Assembly (NCBI GenBank): GCA_023230905.1
Contig: JALNWL010000039.1
Coordinates: 1-15,526 of the forward strand
From: Syntrophales bacterium
GTDB taxonomy: Bacteria; Desulfobacterota; Syntrophia; Syntrophales; UBA2251
Reading direction: 5' to 3'
Length of the DNA: 15,526 nt
Positions 1-6,832 of the stretch are shown piece by piece. Each line of letters opens with the position of its first letter. The first letter of the stretch is position 1. The notes beneath the pieces were generated by a model. That model saw nothing but the letters and a program-made list of their open reading frames with translations, ran no database searches and was not told the DNA's origin. The translations under genes were made by a program, and so were the position numbers.

Positions 1-579
1 GTCGGCGGCACGGAGGATATCCGGGTCGATGTCCGCATCATCTCCGCGACCAACAAGGATCTCCAACAGCGGGTTTACGAAGAACGGTTCCGGGAGGATC
101 TCTATTACCGACTGAACGTGATTCCGATCCATATTCCGCCGCTGCGCGAGCGCAAGGACGACATCCCGATCCTCACGCGGTACTTCATCGAGAAGTATTC
201 CCGTCAATTCGGCAAGAAGATCCAAAATATCTCTACCTATGCCCTGGAGCTCCTCGTCGATTATCCCTTTCCCGGCAACATCCGAGAACTGGAAAACATC
301 ATCGAGCGCTCCATTGCCCTGGAAGCCTCAAGCATCATCCTTCCGGAAAATCTCGTTTTGTCGAACAGTGCCAGCCGGTTCGAGGCGCCGGGTGACGGGA
401 TTGATATCCCCCCGGAGGGAATCCATCTCAACCAGGAGCTGGCCCGCGTGGAGAAGGCCTATATCGATGCGGCGCTGGGAAAAACCAACGGATCCAGGAA
501 AATGGCGGCGGAGCTCCTGAACATAACGCTGGACTCCCTGCATTACCGGATCGACAAGCTGTCCGATAAATCATCATGA
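1..579 (+). CDS. Sigma54-dependent transcriptional activator, C-terminal part (partial, 5' end outside window)
   Basis: Frame 1 is open from the first base to the TGA at 577-579, giving 192 residues of an NtrC-type activator. Visible are the end of the AAA+ domain, with the sensor I motif RIISATN (fragment residues 12-18), the FREDLYYRLNV segment with its arginines (30-40), IPPLRER (45-51) and the sensor II motif YPFPGNIRELEN (88-99). After a linker comes a Fis-type helix-turn-helix (about 165-187, KMAAELLNI...LHYRIDKL). Such proteins hydrolyse ATP to remodel sigma54-RNA polymerase at -24/-12 promoters. The N-terminal signal-input domain and the GAFTGA loop lie outside the window, so it cannot be said whether this is a two-component response regulator or a ligand or PAS sensor. 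It lies directly upstream of the transporter operon on the same strand, so it is the obvious candidate regulator (inference). Confidence 0.95.
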   Translation, partial: VGGTEDIRVDVRIISATNKDLQQRVYEERFREDLYYRLNVIPIHIPPLRERKDDIPILTRYFIEKYSRQFGKKIQNISTYALELLVDYPFPGNIRELENIIERSIALEASSIILPENLVLSNSASRFEAPGDGIDIPPEGIHLNQELARVEKAYIDAALGKTNGSRKMAAELLNITLDSLHYRIDKLSDKSS

Positions 580-584
580 ATGAA

Positions 585-623
585 TGTCAAAAATATTTCT
601 TGACAAAGGATCGTCGATCCTTT
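585..623. promoter_or_regulatory. Two adjacent palindromes, candidate operator with a -35-like hexamer
   Basis: The first inverted repeat has arms TGTCAA (585-590) and TTGACA (600-605) around 9 bp. The second is a perfect 19-bp palindrome with 9-bp arms, AAAGGATCG (605-613) and CGATCCTTT (615-623), around one central T. The two share base 605. TTGACA at 600-605 is also a consensus -35 hexamer. The -10 at 17-bp spacing (623-628, TAGTCA) is poor, so the promoter is only possible. No T run follows the 19-bp palindrome, which argues against a terminator. The layout fits a site for a dimeric regulator, but which one is unknown. Confidence 0.5.
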
Positions 624-659
624 AGTCACAGTCAACAATGTTTTACGGGGAGTGTTGTC

Positions 660-731
660 ATGAAGGCCACAGCGTTCGGGAAAGCCAATCCGTTTTTCGT
701 CTTTTTTAGCTTTAGGCGGAGGTCTGCCTGA
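660..731 (+). CDS. Possible 23-residue leader peptide
   Basis: An ATG at 660 follows a GGGGAG ribosome-binding-like sequence (646-651) with 8 bases between, and opens a 23-codon frame ending in TGA at 729-731. The peptide starts MKATAFGKANP, then has an FFVFFSF stretch and a basic RRRSA end. The last part of the frame coincides with a small hairpin (714-720 paired with 723-729, with G-T pairs). It lies between the candidate promoter/operator and the tandem terminator-like hairpins, where a leader peptide controlling attenuation would sit. It is short and may be chance; it is not a run of one amino acid as in classical leader peptides. Confidence 0.25.
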   Translation: MKATAFGKANPFFVFFSFRRRSA

Positions 732-760
732 TGGGCTCATGACCACATCGAGGGATCTTG

Positions 761-800
761 AGCCGTGGGCGGACCATCTGACCGCCCACGGCTTTTTTTT
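761..800 (+). terminator. Strong intrinsic terminator (first of a tandem pair)
   Basis: A perfect 12-bp stem is formed by AGCCGTGGGCGG (761-772) and CCGCCCACGGCT (782-793), with a 9-base loop, followed by eight T (793-800; the first also closes the stem). This is a textbook rho-independent terminator on the + strand. It could end transcription of the sigma54-activator gene. It lies upstream of the binding-protein gene with no clear promoter after it, so it may also act as an attenuator for the transporter operon. Confidence 0.85.
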
Positions 801-801
801 G

Positions 802-827
802 CCGTGGTGAACGCCACGGTTTTTTTT
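802..827 (+). terminator. Second tandem terminator-like hairpin
   Basis: CCGTGG (802-807) and CCACGG (814-819) form a 6-bp stem with a 6-base loop, followed by eight T (820-827). It begins immediately after the T tract of the first hairpin and ends 17 bp before the start codon of the next gene. The 5' arm with its preceding G (801-807, GCCGTGG) is also complementary to CCACGGC (786-792) in the first hairpin, so alternative pairings exist. Confidence 0.65.
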
Positions 828-844
828 ATCCGGAAGGAGGGATT

Positions 845-2056
845 ATGAAAGCAATCGGCAAGGGATTCATGATGATCACCGGCATGATGCTGGCGCTGGT
901 GGCGGGAGCCGGCGAGACGCCGGCCGCGCAGAACATCCGGGTCGGTGCGGCCATCAACATGACCGGACCCGCCTCGACCTTCGGCCAGTATCACGCCAAG
1001 GGGATGAAGGACTATTTCCGTTACGTCAACGAAGTCCGAAAAGGGGTCGACGGACGCCAGATCGAGATGCTCCTCGTCGATACGGGCTACAAGGTCCCGG
1101 AGGCCGTGGCCGCCGTCCGCAAGTTTGCGGTACAGGAGCGCGTGGACATGATGGCGACGTGGGGGGCGGGAGAAGGCTTGGCCGCGAAGCCCATCGTTCA
1201 GCGCTACCGGATTCCCACCATCAACTTCTCGACCAGCTGGGAGATTTTACAGCCTCCCGTCAGCTACATGTTCCTCCCCTTCGGAAGCTACCGTATGGAT
1301 TGCCAGGCGGTCCTGGAATATATCCGTGCCGTTCACAAGGGGAAAGAGGCCCCGCGGGTAGGGCTGCTCACCTACAACAATGCCTATGGACGGTCAATCC
1401 ATCAGCCGACACGTGAGTACGCGGCTCAGAACGGCATCAATCTCGTCGCTGTCGAGGAGTTTCCGCCCAAGACCATGGATCTGACAACGGAAATGTTGCG
1501 GTTGAAGAAAAAAAACGTGGAATACGTCTTTATGCAGGTCCTGCCGGCCACGGTCGTCACCGCTCTGAAAAACGCCGATCGGACCGCCTATAAGCCTCTG
1601 TTTCTGGGAACCTGGACCTCCACCGATCCGGATTTCTTCCCGATGGCCAAAGGGCTGATCCGGGATCGCCTGGTGATTCAGTTCCCCGGCGGTGTTCCGT
1701 CCGACCGGTCCAAGGGGGTCAAGGTCCTACAGGCTCTCTGGAAGCGTTACGGGACCGTCAAGGAATTCGACGCCTCCTATTGGGAGGGTGTCGTGGTGGG
1801 CATGATCATGGAGCGGGCGTTCATTCGGGCCAAGGAAAAATACGGCCGGATAGATGCGTCGACCATCAATCGCGCCATGGAAGGCTTCCGCAACGAGGAG
1901 TTCGGCGGCCTGGTGCCCCCCGTCACCTATACCCCAACGGAACATGGCGCCTCCTTCACGGCCAGGATGGTTCGGGTCAGTGAAAACGGGGAATTCGTCC
2001 CCCTGACGAATTTCTACGTTCCGGGGAAGGAAAAGATCCGGATTCTGAAGAAGTAA
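845..2056 (+). CDS. HAAT-type ABC transporter, periplasmic substrate-binding protein
   Basis: This 403-residue protein is of the Leu/Ile/Val-binding (LivJ/LivK, Peripla_BP_6) class. It binds a small ligand in the periplasm and delivers it to the membrane complex encoded downstream. The N-terminus is a signal peptide (basic start, hydrophobic about residues 8-22, probable cleavage after PAA at 26-28), with no lipobox cysteine. The mature protein opens with IRVGAAINMTGPAS, typical of the family, followed by alternating Rossmann-like lobes (e.g. VGLLTYNNAYGRS, YVFMQVLPATVVTALKNA). The start is fixed by GGAAGGAGGG at 832-841. It is first in a seven-gene operon, 11 bp before livG. The ligand cannot be read from sequence; the CoA-ligase genes in the operon argue for a carboxylic acid rather than an amino acid (inference). 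A urea/amide-type ligand is not excluded. Confidence 0.93.
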   Translation: MKAIGKGFMMITGMMLALVAGAGETPAAQNIRVGAAINMTGPASTFGQYHAKGMKDYFRYVNEVRKGVDGRQIEMLLVDTGYKVPEAVAAVRKFAVQERVDMMATWGAGEGLAAKPIVQRYRIPTINFSTSWEILQPPVSYMFLPFGSYRMDCQAVLEYIRAVHKGKEAPRVGLLTYNNAYGRSIHQPTREYAAQNGINLVAVEEFPPKTMDLTTEMLRLKKKNVEYVFMQVLPATVVTALKNADRTAYKPLFLGTWTSTDPDFFPMAKGLIRDRLVIQFPGGVPSDRSKGVKVLQALWKRYGTVKEFDASYWEGVVVGMIMERAFIRAKEKYGRIDASTINRAMEGFRNEEFGGLVPPVTYTPTEHGASFTARMVRVSENGEFVPLTNFYVPGKEKIRILKK

Positions 2057-2067
2057 GGACGTCCGCG

Positions 2068-2892
2068 ATGAAAGCCTACCGGGGTCAACCCCGCATCTTT
2101 GCTCGTCGGGATCCGGCTTCGAGCCGCGCCGAGTTGGACGTGAGCGGACTCACGCTTCAATTCGGCGGCGTAACGGCGCTCAACGATGTCGGACTGCACG
2201 TGGATACCGGCGAGCTCGTCGCCGTCATCGGTCCGAACGGTGCCGGGAAGACCAGCCTGATGAACTGCATCACCGGATTTTACCGACCGCAGCGCGGAAG
2301 GATCCGCTTCAACGGACGCGACACGACCCACCTGCCGCCGCATCTACTGACGGGGATCGGGATCGGCCGCACCTTTCAGAACATCGAGCTTTTTCCCGGC
2401 ATGACCGTCCTCGCGAACATGATGCTGGCTCGGCACATGCACTGCCGGTATCGCCTGATGCCCGCCGCATTCTTTACCTCCGTGGTCCGACGCGAGGAGG
2501 TCCGCCAGCGCGAGATCCTCGAGGAGGTGATCGACTTTCTGGAGATGCAGGCGATCCGAAACATGCCCGTCGGGTCCCTGCCATACGGGATGATGAAACG
2601 GGTGGAATTGGGCCGCGCCCTTGCCCTCGAGCCCCGCCTTCTGGTTCTCGATGAACCGTTTGCCGGCATGAATCTGGAGGAGAAGGAGGACATGGTTCGG
2701 TTTCTGCTCGAACTTCACCGGGACTGGGGTCAGACCATGCTGCTGGTCGAGCACGACATGTCCATTGTCATGGGGATCGCCCAGAAGGTTGCCGTGCTCG
2801 ACTTCGGTCAGAAGCTCGCCGAGGGAACGCCTGAGGACATCCAGCGCCATCCGGACGTGATCAAGGCCTATCTGGGGGGAGACGCATCATGA
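2068..2892 (+). CDS. livG: HAAT-type ABC transporter ATP-binding protein, LivG type
   Basis: A 274-residue cytoplasmic ATPase that powers import together with the LivF-type ATPase encoded downstream. Visible motifs: Walker A GPNGAGKT (residues 55-62), Q-loop Q104 in RTFQNIELF (a LivG hallmark), Walker B LLVLDEP with catalytic E196 (191-197), and switch histidine H229 in LLVEHDM. The signature motif reads SLPYGMMKRVELGRAL (170-185) instead of the usual LSxGQ-like form, so two motif positions differ. About 25 residues precede the ABC domain (LDVSGLTLQFGG starts at 23). TAAGGA at 2055-2060 supports the start. The gene ends in a 4-bp ATGA overlap with the acyl-CoA synthetase gene, implying translational coupling. 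The family is certain; 'liv' is used by homology and does not imply an amino-acid substrate. Confidence 0.92.
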   Translation: MKAYRGQPRIFARRDPASSRAELDVSGLTLQFGGVTALNDVGLHVDTGELVAVIGPNGAGKTSLMNCITGFYRPQRGRIRFNGRDTTHLPPHLLTGIGIGRTFQNIELFPGMTVLANMMLARHMHCRYRLMPAAFFTSVVRREEVRQREILEEVIDFLEMQAIRNMPVGSLPYGMMKRVELGRALALEPRLLVLDEPFAGMNLEEKEDMVRFLLELHRDWGQTMLLVEHDMSIVMGIAQKVAVLDFGQKLAEGTPEDIQRHPDVIKAYLGGDAS

Positions 2893-4847
2893 GCGTGGAA
2901 CCAATGAGGCAGTTCCACTCGTCGCGACGGGGCGATCCTCCTTCATCCGATGCCGGCGTCGATACGCTGCCCAAAATGCTCGCCCGCCAGGCATCAACTC
3001 TGGACGCAAGCCGGATCGCGATTCGGGAAAAGGCCTACGGCATCTGGCAGACCTTGACCTGGCCCGAGTATGAATCCTATGTCAGGCGGTGCGCCTTGGG
3101 GCTCATATCTCTCGGGCAACGCCCCGGCGAGATCAACGGTCTCATCATCGACAACGGCCCGGAATGGCTGTTCGGCGAACTCGGGACGCACGCGGCGGGG
3201 GGGATCTCTCTGTGTCTGTTTACCGCGGCCGTGGCCGAAGAGCTCGCCGGCGCCCTGAAGCGCGTGTCCGCGCGTTTCGTGATCGTCCAGGATCAGGAGC
3301 AGGTGGACAAGCTTCTGGAGGTTCGCGAACGCCTGCCTGAAATCCGGCACGTCATCTATGTGGATCCGACCGGGATGCGGCCCTATCGGGAAGACCCCTG
3401 GCTCATCAGTTTCGCTGACTTGATCTCGCGCGGCAAGCGGCTGGAGAGGGAGCGGCCGGAGCTGTACAACGCGCTCTTGAAAAAGGGTAGGGCAACCGGG
3501 ACGGCGGTCATGATCCTCACCTCCGGAACGACCGGACTGCCGAAGATCGCCATGCTGTCCCACGGCAATCTTCTGGCAATGGGGACAAAATGGCGAGATG
3601 CCCTGCAAATCCGGCCGGGGGAGAACTGGTATTCCATGTCCCCTCCGGCCTGGATCGTCGATCAGATGTGGGGGATGGGGGTGGCTCTCGTCAGCGGGAT
3701 GACCATGAATTTTGCTAACACGCCAGAAACTCTTCTGGAGGATTTCAGGGAAATCGGTCCCCATCTGCTCATCACCTCGTCCCGATTCTGGGAGGATACG
3801 GCCTCGCGCATCCGCGTCCGGATGGGCGATGCGGGCTGGCTGAAGCGAACCCTGTTTGCCTGGGCGGAGGGGATCGGGCGAAAGGTCCTGGGAGCGGAGG
3901 AACGGAAAACGGCGCCCCCCTTCGGTCTCCGCTTGCGGAAGCGGATCGCCCGCCGGATCACATTCCAGCCCCTGCTAGACCGCATCGGTTGCTCGCAACT
4001 CCGCTCGGCCTTCACCGGAGGGCATCCCATCAGCCCGGACGTCATCCGTTTCTTCCGCGCCACGGGGCTCAATCTCAAGCAATGCTACGGGCTGACCGAG
4101 GCGGGAGGTATATTCCAGGTTCAGCCGGACGGAGAGGTGAAGCCGGAAACGGTGGGGAAGCCGCTTCCGGACACCCAGGTCATGATCGGTGAAGACCAGG
4201 AGGTGATGGTCAAGAGCGATGCCAATTTCATTGGCTACTATCAGGACTTCGCCGCCACGGAGGCGGCCTTCCGCGAGGGATGGCTCAGGACCGGGGACGC
4301 CGGTTATCTGGATGAAGACGGGCATCTTGTGATCATCGGCCGCCGGGAAGAGATCATCCGCAACAAGGAGGGTCAGGCCTTTTCCCCGGATTACATCGAA
4401 ACGCGACTGAAGTTTAGCCCCTACATCAAGGAGGCCGTCGTCTTCGGCGAGGGCAAACCCTTCCTCACGGCGCTCGTCAACATCGACTTCGGCAACGTCG
4501 GTGCATGGGCGGAGGAGCGGATGATCCCCTACACGACCTACAACGATCTATCTCAGCAGGCCGATGTGGCCGCTCTCCTCAGGGAAGAGCTCCGCCGGAC
4601 GAATGAACGGCTCCCCCAAGCGATGCGGATCAGAAAGTTCATCCTCCTATATAAACTGCTCGATGCGGACGACGAGGAACTGACGCGGACCGGCAAGGTC
4701 CGCCGCCGCTTCGTCTACGGGCTCTACCTGCCTCTGATCGAGGCGATGTACGGCGATCTGACAACGCTGCCCGTCAAGGGCAAGGTGAAATACCGGGATG
4801 GACAGGTCGGGGTCATAGAAACCTGCGTGCGCATCCTCGAGGCGTGA
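2889..4847 (+). CDS. AMP-forming acyl-CoA synthetase (long-chain FACS-like)
   Basis: A 652-residue ANL-superfamily enzyme that should convert a carboxylate + ATP + CoA to acyl-CoA + AMP + PPi through an acyl-adenylate. The core motifs are intact: phosphate loop LTSGTTGLPK (residues 210-219), YGLTEAGG (400-407), the TGD adenosine-ribose motif (468-470), hinge region GRREEIIRNKEGQAFSP (484-500) and a C-terminal TRTGKVRR with the likely catalytic lysine (K603). The length and the order of motifs match bacterial FadD15/FAA1-like long-chain synthetases rather than acetyl-CoA synthetase. No membrane segment is evident. It overlaps livG by 4 bp and lies 16 bp before livH, so it sits inside the transporter operon. 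This points to activation of the imported carboxylate on entry, known as vectorial acylation in other uptake systems. The acyl chain is unknown; aromatic or dicarboxylic acids are alternatives to fatty acids. Confidence 0.92.
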   Translation: MSVEPMRQFHSSRRGDPPSSDAGVDTLPKMLARQASTLDASRIAIREKAYGIWQTLTWPEYESYVRRCALGLISLGQRPGEINGLIIDNGPEWLFGELGTHAAGGISLCLFTAAVAEELAGALKRVSARFVIVQDQEQVDKLLEVRERLPEIRHVIYVDPTGMRPYREDPWLISFADLISRGKRLERERPELYNALLKKGRATGTAVMILTSGTTGLPKIAMLSHGNLLAMGTKWRDALQIRPGENWYSMSPPAWIVDQMWGMGVALVSGMTMNFANTPETLLEDFREIGPHLLITSSRFWEDTASRIRVRMGDAGWLKRTLFAWAEGIGRKVLGAEERKTAPPFGLRLRKRIARRITFQPLLDRIGCSQLRSAFTGGHPISPDVIRFFRATGLNLKQCYGLTEAGGIFQVQPDGEVKPETVGKPLPDTQVMIGEDQEVMVKSDANFIGYYQDFAATEAAFREGWLRTGDAGYLDEDGHLVIIGRREEIIRNKEGQAFSPDYIETRLKFSPYIKEAVVFGEGKPFLTALVNIDFGNVGAWAEERMIPYTTYNDLSQQADVAALLREELRRTNERLPQAMRIRKFILLYKLLDADDEELTRTGKVRRRFVYGLYLPLIEAMYGDLTTLPVKGKVKYRDGQVGVIETCVRILEA

Positions 4848-4863
4848 GCGGAGGGAAACGTCT

Positions 4864-5742
4864 ATGGATTTTTTCATTCAACTTTTGGTCAACGGTCTGA
4901 GCGTCGGCTTCCTGTACGGGCTGTCGGCGATGGGATTCGTCATGATCTTCAAGTCCTCCAGCGTGCTCAATTTTGCACACGGTGAGCTCCTCGCCCTGGG
5001 GGCCTTCGTTTTCCTCTCCCTTCACGCGGTCGTCCAGCTCCCGATCGCATGGGCTTTTCTCGCGACGCTGACGGGGTGCTTCGTCCTGGGTTTTCTGATC
5101 GAACGTTTTTTCCTGCGGCCGCTCATCGGCGAACCTCTTATTTACGTGATCATGCTCACGGTCGGCCTGGCAGCAATGTTGCGGGGACTGCTCCTCCTTA
5201 TCTGGGGGGGGAACCTGCGCACCTTGCCGGATTTTCTCCCCGCCTGGATGGACATCCAGGCGGGATGGCTCCGCATTCCTCCGGTCTATATGGCGGCAAT
5301 CCTGGTCGGCATCCTGTTTCTCGTTCTGTTCGGGCTGTTCTTCAAGTATTCGGCGCAGGGAATCTTCATGCGCTCCGTTGCCGACAACCAGCGGGCCGCC
5401 CTGTCCTTGGGCGTGCATGTCCGACGCGTCTTTGCCCTGTCCTGGGGCATCGCTGCGCTGGTCGCGGGCATGAGCGGCATCATCCTCGGTCTCATGAACG
5501 GGATCAGCGTCCACGACCTGAGCGCCGTCGGGCTGAAGGTCTTTCCCGTGGTCATCCTCGGTGGACTCAACTCCATCACCGGCGCCGTGATCGGCGGACT
5601 GATCATCGGGGTCCTCGAGGCCTTCACGGGGGGCTACCTCTCGCCCTCCCTCCGGGACGTCGTCCCTTATATCGCTCTCGTCGTCCTGCTGCTTGTACGG
5701 CCTTACGGACTCTTCGGCCTGGTCGAAATTGAAAGGGTTTAG
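4864..5742 (+). CDS. livH: HAAT-type ABC transporter permease, LivH type
   Basis: A 292-residue inner-membrane permease with about eight hydrophobic segments. It carries the LivH hallmark LNFAHGELLALGAF near the N-terminus (residues 35-48), the SVADNQRAALSLGV cytoplasmic segment, the GGLNSITGAVIGGLIIG coupling/EAA-like region, and the usual RPYGLFG C-terminus. It forms half of the translocation channel together with LivM. GGAGGG (4851-4856) precedes the ATG, and it follows the acyl-CoA synthetase gene by 16 bp. A long open frame runs antisense across it and livM but is a GC-rich shadow. Confidence 0.94.
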   Translation: MDFFIQLLVNGLSVGFLYGLSAMGFVMIFKSSSVLNFAHGELLALGAFVFLSLHAVVQLPIAWAFLATLTGCFVLGFLIERFFLRPLIGEPLIYVIMLTVGLAAMLRGLLLLIWGGNLRTLPDFLPAWMDIQAGWLRIPPVYMAAILVGILFLVLFGLFFKYSAQGIFMRSVADNQRAALSLGVHVRRVFALSWGIAALVAGMSGIILGLMNGISVHDLSAVGLKVFPVVILGGLNSITGAVIGGLIIGVLEAFTGGYLSPSLRDVVPYIALVVLLLVRPYGLFGLVEIERV

Positions 5743-5751
5743 GGAGGATTC

Positions 5752-6822
5752 ATGAGAAAGCACCACCTTCACCCCTGCGGCAATTACAAGGAATCGTACA
5801 CGGACGAACTGGCGATCTTCAGCTCTGATTACGGGCGACTCTGGTCTATGGCCGGGCTCGCGGCGCTCTTCTGCGCCGTTCCATTCATCAGTCCGCCCTA
5901 CCTGCTTTACGTCATCAACATGATCGGCATCTACGCCATTGCGGCGATTGGCCTGAACATTCTGGTGGGATACACGGGGATGATCTCGCTCGGTCACGGG
6001 GCGTTCTTCGGTGTGGGCGCGTACGCCGCCGCCGTGATGTCCGCAACGTTTAACGTTCCCTTTCTTCTGAGCGTTCCCGCGGCCGGCCTCCTCACCGCCG
6101 GCGTCGGGATGATTTTCGGGATTCCTTCCGGTCGTCTCAAAGGCCTCTACCTGACCATCGCAACGCTGGCCGGTCAGTTCATCATCGAATATGTCCTCGT
6201 GCACTGGGAGGGGGTCACGCGCGGGACGGAGGGAATCACCGTCCCCGCCCCAACCCTGTTCGGAATCTCCCTGCGGGGTGACATCTCATTTTTTTACGTC
6301 ATTTTCTCCGTCCTGACGCTGATGATCTGGGTGGCCGTCAATCTCATCCGGACGCGCTACGGCCGTGCATTCATCGCCATCCGCGACAACGACCGCGCCG
6401 CCGAAGGCATGGGCATCCCCATTTTCAGCTACAAGATCCTCTCCTTCGGCATCAGCTCCTTCTACGCCGGACTCGCCGGCGCCCTGTGGGCCTATTACAT
6501 GGTCAGCGTCACCTCGGAGCCCTTCAATCTGTCGCTGTCCGTCGAATACATTGCGATGGTGATCATCGGCGGGCTGGGGAGTATCGCCGGCTCCATCTAC
6601 GGGGCGGTGTTCATCACGGTGCTTAACGAATCCCTCCGCTGGCTCACCGACCTGATGATGAACTTCGGGTTCATCACCGAGTCCGGCCTCAATATGGCCC
6701 CGCTCCGGGAATTTGCCTTCGGCCTCGCGATCGTCCTGTTCATCCTCTTCGAACCCCGCGGCCTGGCGGAGCTCTGGCGGATCATCCGGTCCAGTTTCCG
6801 CCTCTGGCCCTTTTCCTATTGA
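5752..6822 (+). CDS. livM: HAAT-type ABC transporter permease, LivM type
   Basis: A 356-residue inner-membrane permease, the partner of LivH. A polar N-terminal segment of about 30 residues precedes the first membrane helix. Family landmarks are LVGYTGMISLGHGAFFGVGAY, the cytoplasmic RDNDRAAEGMGI loop, GGLGSIAGSIYGAVF (coupling region), and FEPRGLAELW near the end. AGGGAGG (5741-5747) supplies the ribosome-binding site and overlaps the end of livH, whose last coding base is 10 bp before this start. Length and topology are normal for LivM. It lies 10 bp before the livF start. Confidence 0.94.
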   Translation: MRKHHLHPCGNYKESYTDELAIFSSDYGRLWSMAGLAALFCAVPFISPPYLLYVINMIGIYAIAAIGLNILVGYTGMISLGHGAFFGVGAYAAAVMSATFNVPFLLSVPAAGLLTAGVGMIFGIPSGRLKGLYLTIATLAGQFIIEYVLVHWEGVTRGTEGITVPAPTLFGISLRGDISFFYVIFSVLTLMIWVAVNLIRTRYGRAFIAIRDNDRAAEGMGIPIFSYKILSFGISSFYAGLAGALWAYYMVSVTSEPFNLSLSVEYIAMVIIGGLGSIAGSIYGAVFITVLNESLRWLTDLMMNFGFITESGLNMAPLREFAFGLAIVLFILFEPRGLAELWRIIRSSFRLWPFSY

Positions 6823-6832
6823 GGGGAAGTCC

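Noticed and set aside
605..623. 19-bp palindrome as a terminator of the activator gene
   Set aside because: The centre is a single base, which is too tight for an RNA hairpin without opening several pairs, and no T run follows. A DNA-binding site is more likely.
2344..2850. 168-codon minus-strand frame within livG
   Set aside because: It is a shadow of the ATPase gene, whose motifs are unambiguous.
4813..6204. 463-codon open frame on the minus strand across livH and livM
   Set aside because: It is antisense to two clear permease genes. Its product is rich in Asp, Glu, Arg, Gln and His, as expected from the complement of hydrophobic codons in GC-rich DNA, and has no recognisable domain.
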